64,000 bases of DNA from Agrobacterium pusense (GTDB lineage: Bacteria > Pseudomonadota > Alphaproteobacteria > Rhizobiales > Rhizobiaceae): NCBI RefSeq assembly GCF_900102105.1, contig NZ_FNBB01000001.1, positions 849,563 to 913,562 of the forward strand, written 5' to 3'. Numbering within the stretch: the first letter of the stretch is position 1; each line of letters begins with the position of its first letter. A program made the translations under genes and the position numbers. Below the pieces are notes generated by a model. The model saw nothing but the letters and a program-made list of their open reading frames with translations. It searched no databases and was not told the origin of the DNA. Shown in pieces: positions 57,041 to 64,000 of the stretch.

Positions 57041-57819
57041 GCGGCGAGCGCTTCCTTCGGTGCTTCCTTGGCACCGGTCATGAAGGCGACGGCATCCGAC
57101 ATGGAATAGTCCTTCGGGTTGATGACGCACAGGCGCTTGCCAAGCCGATGGATATGGATGCGGTCGGCAACCTCGAAAACATGCGGCATGTTATGCGAGA
57201 TCAGAACGATCGGCAGGCCGCGGGAACGCACGTCGAGAATAAGTTCCAGGACACGGCGGCTTTCCTTTACCCCAAGCGCGGCAGTCGGTTCGTCGAGGAT
57301 CACGACCTTGGAACCGAAGGCGGCTGCACGTGCCACCGCGACGCCCTGGCGCTGACCGCCCGAGAGGGTTTCCACCGCCTGATTGATGTTCTGGATCGTC
57401 ATCAGGCCGAGTTCCGACAGTTTTTCGCGGGCGAATTTTTCCATTGCCGGACGATCCAGCGCGCGGAAAAGGCTGCCCTGTATGCCGGGCTTACGGATTT
57501 CCCGGCCAAGAAACATATTGTCGGCTATGGAAAGTGCAGGAGACAAGGCCAGGTTTTGATAGACGGTCTCAATACCCGCCTTGCGCGCCTCAATCGGCGA
57601 ACGGAACTGCACAGGCTGGCCCTCCAGCCGGATTTCCCCCTCATCGGGCGTAACCGCGCCTGAAATCGCCTTGATGAGAGAGGATTTTCCGGCGCCGTTG
57701 TCGCCGATCACGGCCAGGATTTCGCCCGGGTAGAGATCGAAATCGGCGTGATCCAGGGCGGTCACACGGCCATAGCGCTTAACGAGATTGCGTGCTGTGA
57801 GAATGGGTTCTTTTGTCAT
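57037..57819 (-). CDS. frcA: Sugar ABC transporter ATP-binding protein (FrcA-like)
   Basis: The 260-residue protein is a single ABC ATPase domain: Walker A in GDNGAGKSSLIKAISG, the Q-loop YQNLALSP, signature LSGGQRQGVAVARA, Walker B VVILDEPTAALG, and H-loop His in ISHNMPHVFEVADRI. Unlike RbsA, which has two such domains, this is one, as in FrcA. The start at 57819 overlaps the permease stop by one base. It energises uptake with FrcC and FrcB at the inner membrane. Confidence 0.94.
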   Translation of the reverse strand: MTKEPILTARNLVKRYGRVTALDHADFDLYPGEILAVIGDNGAGKSSLIKAISGAVTPDEGEIRLEGQPVQFRSPIEARKAGIETVYQNLALSPALSIADNMFLGREIRKPGIQGSLFRALDRPAMEKFAREKLSELGLMTIQNINQAVETLSGGQRQGVAVARAAAFGSKVVILDEPTAALGVKESRRVLELILDVRSRGLPIVLISHNMPHVFEVADRIHIHRLGKRLCVINPKDYSMSDAVAFMTGAKEAPKEALAA

Positions 57820-58901
57820 CAGCCTGCTACCTTTCTGATCCACTGGTCGATTGCGACAGCCAAGATGATGAGGACGCCGATCAACAGATAGGTCCATTGC
57901 GGGTCTGTCCCGATAAGCCTGAGGCCGAGCGAAAAGACGCCGACGATCAGGGCGCCGAAGATCATGCCCATGATGGAGCCGCGTCCACCGAACAGTGATA
58001 AACCGCCGATAACCACCGCCGTGATGGATTCGATATTGGCGAATTGGCCAGCAGTCGGCGAAACCGACCCGATGCGGCCGATGAGAGCCCAACCGGCAAA
58101 GGCGCAGATGAGGCCTGACAGGGTGTAAACAGTGGTCAGCATACGTTTGACGTTGACACCGGCGAGCTCTGCGGCATCCGGATCGTCACCCACGGCATAA
58201 AGATGGCGGCCCCAGGCGGTGCGGTTCAGGACATACCAGAGCAGAGCAACAAGCAGAACCATGGCGATGACGCCGTAGGTGAAGACCGCATTGCCTATAC
58301 GAAGATTGGCGCCGAAAAATTGCAGGATCGGTGCCTGCTGGGCAATGTCCTGAGCCCGGATCGTCTCATTTGCGGAATAGAGGAAGTTGGTCGCGAGCAC
58401 GATCTGCCACATGCCAAGCGTGACGATAAAAGGCGGCAGGCGCATGCGCGAAACCAGAACGCCGTTTATGAAGCCGCAAAATGCGCCAACGGCGAGACCA
58501 CAGAGAATGGAGAGCTCCGCTGGCAGACCGTAACGGAAAGTGAACTGCCCCATGACGACCGAGGACAGAACCATGATCGCGCCGACCGAAAGGTCGATGC
58601 CCGCCGTCAGGATGACCAGCGACTGTGCCGCGCCGACGATGCCGACGATCGCGACCTGCTGCAGGATGAGGGTCAGCGAAAAGGCCGAGAAAAACTTGCC
58701 GCCGAGGAGCAGGCCGAAAATAATCAGCGACAGCACCAGAACGATAAGCGGCACGGCTGCCGGGCTGGAATGGAGAAAGTGCTGGAATTTTTCCAGCGCG
58801 CTCTTGTCGTGCGTATCGAAAGCGGCGACCTGCGTCGAACTTCCGGAGAGCACTTTTTCAAATTCACTATGCGGCTGAGCCCGCACCGGCTGATCGCTCA
58901 T
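57819..58901 (-). CDS. frcC: Sugar ABC transporter permease (FrcC-like)
   Basis: This ribose/xylose-type ABC permease of 360 residues has about 9-10 membrane helices. It has the conserved AAQSLVILTAGIDLSVGAIM near residue 95, the ATPase-coupling segment LAGVNVKRMLTTVYTLSG, and GGLSLFGGRGSIMGMIFGAL near the end. The N-terminal 60 residues are soluble and charged. The start at 58901 follows GGGAGG. It follows frcB after 224 bp containing a strong stem-loop. Confidence 0.94.
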   Translation of the reverse strand: MSDQPVRAQPHSEFEKVLSGSSTQVAAFDTHDKSALEKFQHFLHSSPAAVPLIVLVLSLIIFGLLLGGKFFSAFSLTLILQQVAIVGIVGAAQSLVILTAGIDLSVGAIMVLSSVVMGQFTFRYGLPAELSILCGLAVGAFCGFINGVLVSRMRLPPFIVTLGMWQIVLATNFLYSANETIRAQDIAQQAPILQFFGANLRIGNAVFTYGVIAMVLLVALLWYVLNRTAWGRHLYAVGDDPDAAELAGVNVKRMLTTVYTLSGLICAFAGWALIGRIGSVSPTAGQFANIESITAVVIGGLSLFGGRGSIMGMIFGALIVGVFSLGLRLIGTDPQWTYLLIGVLIILAVAIDQWIRKVAG

Positions 58902-59084
58902 GGATTTTCCTCCCGATCGCTCCATCGCATCCGCCCTGACACCGAGGTCTATCTCCAAAGAGAGTGATGCGTAGATTTCAAAGTGTTGAAGCGGCCTTTG
59001 TCATCCCCGAAGGGCGCGCAACGCGCTCGTTTGTTCCTTTGTCCGATCCCCCGGATCGTGCCTGATATTCATTCTGGCCCAAGG

Positions 59085-59106
59085 GCGGGGGCACGAATGC
59101 CCCCGC
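59085..59106 (-). other. Intercistronic stem-loop between frcB and frcC
   Basis: Perfect 8-bp GC stem GCGGGGGC/GCCCCCGC with a 6-nt loop, 20 bp after the frcB stop on the minus strand. No U-tract follows, so it probably stabilises the binding-protein message or partly terminates it. Confidence 0.6.
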
Positions 59107-59125
59107 GGGTTTCAACGGTGAGGCA

Positions 59126-60148
59126 TCAGCCCCAGCATTTGTTGAGACCTTCCTTCGTATCGATCGAGTCGAGGCCCTTGACCGGCTTGTCGGTTACCAG
59201 CGTCACGCCGGTGTCGACAAAGTTCTTGCCTGCTGTCGGCTTCGGCTTTTCACCCGTGTCCGCAAACTTCTTGACGGCTTCGACGCCAAGCGCCGCCATC
59301 AGCAGCGGATATTGCTGCGAGGTCGCGCCGATAACGCCCTCCGCGACGTTCTTGACGCCCGGGCAACCGCCATCGACGGAAACGATCAGCACGTCCTTTT
59401 CACGGCCGACGGCCTTCAGCGCCTCATAAGCGCCGGCAGCCGCAGGTTCGTTGATGGTGTGGACGACATTGATGGTCGGGTCCTTCTGCAGCAGATTCTC
59501 CATCGCCGCACGGCCGCCTTCCTCGTTGCCATTGGTGACATCGTGGCCGACGATACGCGGGTCGTTCTCGTCACCGATCTTGTTGATGTCCTTCACATCA
59601 ATGCCAAAGCCCTTCATGAAGCCCTGGTTGCGCAGCACATCCACAGTCGGCTGGGAAGGGGTGAGGTTGAGGAAGGCGATTTTTGCGTCCTTGGCCTTGT
59701 CGCCCAGCGTGCCGGCGGCCCACTTACCGATCAGCTCGCCAGCCAGAAGATTGTCGGTGGCAAAGGTGGAATCAGCGGCATCGACAGGCTCCAGAGGCGT
59801 GTCGAGGGCAATGACCAGAAGCCCCGCATCACGTGCCTTCTGCACGGCCGGAACGATGCCTTTGGTATCCGATGCTGTGATCAGAATACCTTTGGCGCCA
59901 TCGGCGATGCAGGTCTCGATCGCTGCGACCTGGCTTTCGGAATCGCCGTCGATCTTGCCTGCGTAGGATTTCAGCGTCACACCAAGCTCCTTGGCCTTGG
60001 CAGTCGCGCCTTCCTTCATCTTGACGAAGAAAGGATTGGTGTCGGTCTTGGTGATGAGGCAAACAGATGTGTCGGCGGCGGAAGCGGCGGAAGCGAAAGA
60101 AACGCCAAGCGCAAGCGCGCCCAGAAGAGCGGAAACAGTGGTCTTCAT
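59126..60148 (-). CDS. frcB: Sugar ABC transporter substrate-binding protein (FrcB-like)
   Basis: This periplasmic binding protein of the RbsB/FrcB class has 340 residues. The signal peptide [14 protein letters not shown] is cleaved before [17 protein letters not shown]. It has the type I fold with the sugar-contacting [30 protein letters not shown] and [16 protein letters not shown], and a C-terminal [16 protein letters not shown]. Sequence and operon order match Sinorhizobium FrcB, which takes fructose, ribose and mannose. That specificity is inferred. GGGAGG precedes the ATG. Confidence 0.92.
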   Translation of the reverse strand: MKTTVSALLGALALGVSFASAASAADTSVCLITKTDTNPFFVKMKEGATAKAKELGVTLKSYAGKIDGDSESQVAAIETCIADGAKGILITASDTKGIVPAVQKARDAGLLVIALDTPLEPVDAADSTFATDNLLAGELIGKWAAGTLGDKAKDAKIAFLNLTPSQPTVDVLRNQGFMKGFGIDVKDINKIGDENDPRIVGHDVTNGNEEGGRAAMENLLQKDPTINVVHTINEPAAAGAYEALKAVGREKDVLIVSVDGGCPGVKNVAEGVIGATSQQYPLLMAALGVEAVKKFADTGEKPKPTAGKNFVDTGVTLVTDKPVKGLDSIDTKEGLNKCWG

Positions 60149-60412
60149 GAGATCCTCCCAATGGATATTTGAGCACCTATTCGGCTACCCGACGATCTCG
60201 TCTCCTCCGAGAACAATGATCGTTAGCTCCGATGGAACCACCAAAGGAAACGGCTGTCAATAAATAAATCCGATTGAATTATTAATTCTGTGTGGCATTC
60301 TGGGGCCCGGCATGGAGGAATATCGCCAATGACGTTTACGTTGCGATAGCAAGATTGCCATAAAGCCAGCTGTATCGGCCGCGGCAGATATGGAAGGCGG
60401 GAGGATGACATT

Positions 60413-61645
60413 ATGAGACAATCTGTCGAGACGGCGCAGCAAGCGCCGCCCACTACCATGGATATGAGCGGTGGCGCCAACCAGATCGGTGTGCGCGCTT
60501 ATAACGAGCGGCTTGTGCTCTCCCTCGTTCGCCGCCATGGCGGGTTGTCAAAAGCCGAAATTGCCAGACTTTGCGGTCTCTCCGCGCAGACCGTTTCGGT
60601 TATCATGCGCTCACTCGAAAAGGACGGGCTTCTCATTCGCGGCGAAAGGCTGCGCGGCAGGGTCGGCCAACCATCGACCCCAATGCGCCTCAATCCCGAC
60701 GCCGTGTTCTCCTTCGGCGTCAAGATCGGCCGGCGCAGCGTCGATCTGGTGTTGATGGATTTTGTCGGCCACATCAGGCTCAAGCTCCGCAGGACCTACC
60801 CCTATCCGCTACCGGAATGGATATTACCCTTCGTGATCGAGGGTATGGCGGAACTGGAATCGAAGCTTTCCCCCGCAGAACGGCAGAAAATAGCCGGTGT
60901 GGGTATCGCCGCCCCGTTCGAACTCTGGAACTGGGCGCAGGAGGTCGGGGCGCCGCAGATTGAGATGGAACGGTGGCGGGATGTCGATATTCGGGCGGGC
61001 ATCGCCGAAAACGTCAGCTACCCGGTGTTCCTGCAGAATGACGCAACCAGCGCCTGCGGTGCTGAACTGGTATTTGGCGCCGGCCAGAACTATACCGATT
61101 TTCTCTACGTCTTTATCGGCTCCTTCATAGGCGGCGGCGTGGTCCTGAATTCAGCGCTGTTTTCCGGAAAGACCGGTACCGCAGGCGCAATCGGCCCACT
61201 GCCCGTCCAAGGGGAGGATGGTAATACCGTTCAGCTCCTCAAAATCGCATCCATCTTCGTTCTTGAGAACATGCTGCGCGAAAGGGGCATCGATCCGCGA
61301 CCCCTCTGGTTCTCGCCCGACGAATGGATCGATTTTGGCGAGCCGCTGGAAAGCTGGATCGGAAAAACTGCGGCAGCCCTAGCCCAGGCTGTCATCGCCG
61401 CAGCATCCATCATCGATTTTTCCAGCGTCATCATTGATGGCGGCTTTCCGGACTGGGTCAGGACAAGGATCGTCGCCGCCACCCGGGAGGCGCTCAAACG
61501 CCACGATCTTCAGGGCGTCACGCTGCCGGAGATCGTCGAAGGCGCCGTCGGCAGCCAGGCGCGTGCAATCGGTGGCGCCAGCCTGCCCTTGTTTTCTCGC
61601 TACCTCATCGATCAGAACGTTCTGTTTAAAGACACGACCGGCTGA
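60413..61645 (+). CDS. ROK family transcriptional regulator (FrcR-like)
   Basis: The 410-residue protein has an N-terminal winged HTH (LSKAEIARLCGLSAQTVSVI, about 45-70) and a ROK sugar-binding domain (FSFGVKIGRRSVDLVLMD onward, with GVGIAAPFELW and FLQNDATSACGAELVFG). The zinc motif common in ROK repressors (CxCGxxGC) is absent, and that region reads GAIGPLPVQGEDGN. GGGAGGATG lies before the start at 60413. It is divergent from frcB with 264 bp between, so it probably controls the fructose-type operon. Confidence 0.9.
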   Translation: MRQSVETAQQAPPTTMDMSGGANQIGVRAYNERLVLSLVRRHGGLSKAEIARLCGLSAQTVSVIMRSLEKDGLLIRGERLRGRVGQPSTPMRLNPDAVFSFGVKIGRRSVDLVLMDFVGHIRLKLRRTYPYPLPEWILPFVIEGMAELESKLSPAERQKIAGVGIAAPFELWNWAQEVGAPQIEMERWRDVDIRAGIAENVSYPVFLQNDATSACGAELVFGAGQNYTDFLYVFIGSFIGGGVVLNSALFSGKTGTAGAIGPLPVQGEDGNTVQLLKIASIFVLENMLRERGIDPRPLWFSPDEWIDFGEPLESWIGKTAAALAQAVIAAASIIDFSSVIIDGGFPDWVRTRIVAATREALKRHDLQGVTLPEIVEGAVGSQARAIGGASLPLFSRYLIDQNVLFKDTTG

Positions 61646-61695
61646 CCCGGCTCATGTGACTTATTCCGACGGGATTTCCTCTGGGTGTCGGCCGG

Positions 61696-63558
61696 TCAGT
61701 CGCTGGCGGCATGCTGCATGATCGCCTCAAGAAAGGCCGGACCGTAACGTTCCAGTTTGGTATCCCCCACGCCTGGAATCTGCGCCATATCCTTCACGGA
61801 GACAGGTTTTGCGGCGGCAAGCTCGATGAGCGTCTTATCGTGAAAAATCACATAAGGCGGAACGTTCTGTGCGCGGGCGATTTCCATGCGTTTTGCGCGC
61901 AGAACCTCGAAGAGGCCGCGGTCAGCGTCTGGCAGGGCGGCAGATGCGGCGTTTCGCGGCGCCTGCTGCCGGGCTGCACGGGGCGCAGATGGTATTCTCA
62001 GCATCAGCGACGGTTTTTCACGCAGGAACTGCCTCCCGTCGGCGGAAATGGACAATCCGCCATGTCCGGACAAATCGACATCAATCAGTCGCAACGCGAC
62101 CAGCTGGCGAAGAATGGCGCGCCAGGTGCGATTGTCGTGCTCCTTACCGATGCCATAAGTGGTTATGCGATCATGCCCGAATCGGGAAATCCTTTCGTCT
62201 TCGAGGCCCAGCAGGACGCGGATGACATAGGCTTGTCCGAATCTTTCTCCGGTACGGTAAATACAGGAAAGCAGTTTTTGTGCGGCTATGGCGCCGTCGA
62301 ACAGATCCGGCGGCTCCGCGCATGTATCGCAATTGCCGCACGGCTCGCATCTGTCGCCGAAATAGGAAAGCAATATCTGCCTGCGGCAGCTTGCCGTCTC
62401 CGCAAGACCGAGCAGCGCGTCCAGCTTTTGCCGCTCCATATGTTTGCGCTGATCCGCCGCGTCCGATTCCTCGATGAAACGATTACGCAACGCAATGTCT
62501 TCATAACCGTAGAGCATGAGCACGTCGGACGGGAGACCATCACGGCCTGCGCGGCCGGTCTCCTGATAATAGGCTTCAATGCTGCCGGGCAGATCAATAT
62601 GGACGACAAAACGTACGTCCGGTTTGTCGATGCCCATGCCGAAGGCAACCGTCGCGACGATGATGACGGCTTCGCCGTGCTGGAAACGGGTCTGGTTCTC
62701 CTCCCGCGCGGCTTTGTCCATGCCTGCATGATAAGGCAGTGCGTCACGTCCTTCTTCGCGCAGCCAGGCGGCCGTTTCCTCGACCTTGCGTTTCGACAGG
62801 CAGTAAACGATGCCGCTTTGGTCTTCCCGGTCTTTCAGAAAACGTCTGAGTTGAGCGCGGGGATTATCCTTTTCCATGATCGCGTAGCGGATATTGGGAC
62901 GATCGAAACCCGCGATGAAGGCATCGTCCGCTTTGATATCCAGATGGCCGAGGATTTCGGCGCGGGTAGGTTCGTCGGCTGTTGCCGTCAGCGCCATGCG
63001 CGGCGTATTCGGAAAACGCTCGATAAGCAGATCGAGTTGGCGATAGGGCGGACGGAAGTCGTGCCCCCATTGCGAAAGGCAGTGAGCCTCGTCGACAGCG
63101 ATCAGCGACAGATCAATGGATTGAAGTGCCTCCAGAACCTCCGGTTTGAGAAGGGTTTCCGGCGCAGCATAGAGAATATCGACATTTCCGGAGCGCATGG
63201 CCTGCCAGAGCGCACGCCGCTCTTCTGGCGAAAGGTCGGAGTTGAGTGCCTCGGCCCGCACGCCGGCCTGCCGAAGCGCCGCCACCTGATCGACCATCAA
63301 CGCGATCAGCGGCGAGACGATCAGCCCCATGCCTTTGCGGGCGAGCGCCGGAATCTGGTAACACAGTGACTTTCCACCACCCGTCGGCATCAGCACGAAG
63401 GCGTTGTTTCCGGACGTGACATGCCGAATGATTTCCGCCTGTCGCCCACGGAAGCTGTCATAGCCGTAAACGGTCTTGAGGATTTGCAACGGATCGTCGT
63501 TCACGGCTTCTTCTTCTGTGTCTGGAGGATGGCGCATCATCGCCAGTTTCGGTTCCAT
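61696..63558 (-). CDS. recQ: ATP-dependent DNA helicase RecQ
   Basis: RecQ is a 3'-5' helicase that unwinds forks and recombination intermediates. The protein of about 620 residues has the helicase core with [17 protein letters not shown] (motif I), [17 protein letters not shown] (motif II and aromatic-rich loop) and [20 protein letters not shown] (motif VI). An RQC region with zinc Cys ([20 protein letters not shown] followed by DTC) comes next. A C-terminal HRDC domain completes it. The start is uncertain: ATG at 63558 has GGGA upstream, GTG at 63585 extends it by nine residues. Confidence 0.95.
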   Translation of the reverse strand: MEPKLAMMRHPPDTEEEAVNDDPLQILKTVYGYDSFRGRQAEIIRHVTSGNNAFVLMPTGGGKSLCYQIPALARKGMGLIVSPLIALMVDQVAALRQAGVRAEALNSDLSPEERRALWQAMRSGNVDILYAAPETLLKPEVLEALQSIDLSLIAVDEAHCLSQWGHDFRPPYRQLDLLIERFPNTPRMALTATADEPTRAEILGHLDIKADDAFIAGFDRPNIRYAIMEKDNPRAQLRRFLKDREDQSGIVYCLSKRKVEETAAWLREEGRDALPYHAGMDKAAREENQTRFQHGEAVIIVATVAFGMGIDKPDVRFVVHIDLPGSIEAYYQETGRAGRDGLPSDVLMLYGYEDIALRNRFIEESDAADQRKHMERQKLDALLGLAETASCRRQILLSYFGDRCEPCGNCDTCAEPPDLFDGAIAAQKLLSCIYRTGERFGQAYVIRVLLGLEDERISRFGHDRITTYGIGKEHDNRTWRAILRQLVALRLIDVDLSGHGGLSISADGRQFLREKPSLMLRIPSAPRAARQQAPRNAASAALPDADRGLFEVLRAKRMEIARAQNVPPYVIFHDKTLIELAAAKPVSVKDMAQIPGVGDTKLERYGPAFLEAIMQHAASD

Positions 63559-63585
63559 GGCAATCCCGAATGTGGAATTGGCCAC

Positions 63586-63854
63586 AGAGACAGAAGCTGC
63601 GTCAGGCGTTGGCGTACAGAAACCGCTTGAGGCACGCCAACATCACAAGCCATCCGGTCTGGCCTCCCCGGAGGGACCCTTGGAACGAGCGGCTTCCTGT
63701 ATGGCTTCAGATTGCACGGCTTCGGGCCACGGTCGCATCCGGGACTTTGTGAAGCCGGGTTGTTTTCGGAGTGCTCGACTGTGTTTGGGTGCATCCACTT
63801 GCCGCGCGTGCTCGGGGGCGGATTTGTGCTAGTGTTATGCTATGCCCGAAACGC
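63586..63854. other. Gene-free interval between tRNA-fMet and recQ
   Basis: About 270 bp with no supported gene. It probably holds the recQ promoter on the minus strand. I see no further structured element apart from the terminator of the tRNA at its right edge. Confidence 0.5.
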
Positions 63855-63886
63855 AAGAAAGCCCTCTTTTGGGAGAGGGCTTTCTT
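63855..63886 (-). terminator. Terminator-like hairpin after tRNA-fMet
   Basis: Stem GAAAGCCCTC/GAGGGCTTTC, extendable by AA/TT, with an 8-nt loop and a moderately T-rich minus-strand 3' side. It lies 21 bp after the end of the tRNA gene. Confidence 0.7.
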
Positions 63887-63906
63887 GTTGGCTTTCTTCG
63901 TAATTT

Positions 63907-63983
<77 letters not shown>

Positions 63984-64000
63984 TCCAGCGCATTCGGCAA

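Noticed and set aside
58983..59084. Small inverted repeat CGATCC/GGATCG near 59044 and plus-strand frame here
   Set aside because: The repeat is short and likely by chance, and the frame lacks any coding support.

Overview
The window is a continuous piece of core chromosome from an alphaproteobacterium of the family Rhizobiaceae, most likely Agrobacterium or a close Rhizobium. This rests on GC-rich coding, a rhizobial promoter style (CTTGCA-N17-CTATAT), alphaproteobacterial small RNAs, a membrane-anchored CycM-type cytochrome, frc-type sugar uptake genes, and a gene order (dnaK-dnaJ, polA/alpha-r7 sRNA/marR, kdsB-pheA, dnaX-ybaB-recR, rimP-nusA-infB-pnp, recF, nrdHIEF) that I recognise from this group. 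The species is an inference. I saw no insertion sequence, prophage, integrase or CRISPR array, and gene density is high throughout.

Layout. 1-2.7 kb: 3' part of dnaK, then dnaJ. 2.7-10.1 kb (minus): DUF924 protein, SlyX, a tripartite tricarboxylate transporter (tctC-tctB-tctA), and a DctB/DctD-like two-component system upstream that probably controls it. 10.1-17.4 kb: rpmF, a 2H phosphoesterase, polA, an alpha-r7 (Smr7C-like) sRNA, a MarR regulator with a perfect palindrome, an M20 peptidase, a candidate new ncRNA and a cold-shock gene. 17.6-24.2 kb: an alpha-r14 sRNA with three CCUCCUCCC loops, ybaK, a class A penicillin-binding protein, an orphan sugar transferase, cycM, and kdsB-pheA. 24.2-32.5 kb: nudC and a HIT protein diverging from ffs (SRP RNA), then dnaX-ybaB, a MOSC protein, recR, a lytic transglycosylase and an MFS exporter. 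32.6-44.1 kb: the large translation/RNA operon rimP-nusA-ylxR-infB-rbfA-truB-rpsO-pnp-rsmC, with a strong promoter and an intrinsic terminator in its leader. 44.1-51.9 kb: AEC permease, a second copy of the candidate ncRNA, PfkB kinase, SH3 protein, 2-hydroxyacid dehydrogenase, GNAT plus ThiF/MoeB-like pair, recF, and a lipoprotein hydrolase. 52-56.3 kb: class Ib ribonucleotide reductase nrdHIEF behind a cobalamin riboswitch. 56.4-61.6 kb: fructose-type ABC uptake operon (frcB-frcC-frcA-frcK) with a divergent ROK regulator. 61.7-64 kb: recQ and an initiator tRNA.

Most genes are housekeeping: protein folding, translation, replication and repair, and dNTP supply. The accessory-looking parts are two solute uptake systems, each with an adjacent regulator and each with a stem-loop after its binding-protein gene. 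The observations I consider most worth following are: (i) two paralogous small minus-strand transcripts at 16.8 and 45.3 kb sharing a hairpin with an invariant CGGAUGUAC loop followed by a terminator; (ii) an NtrC-family regulator with GAFPGA instead of GAFTGA, next to two helically phased palindromes and no visible -24/-12 promoter; (iii) an intrinsic terminator in the rimP-nusA leader; and (iv) an initiator tRNA with A29-U41 in place of the usual G-C pair.
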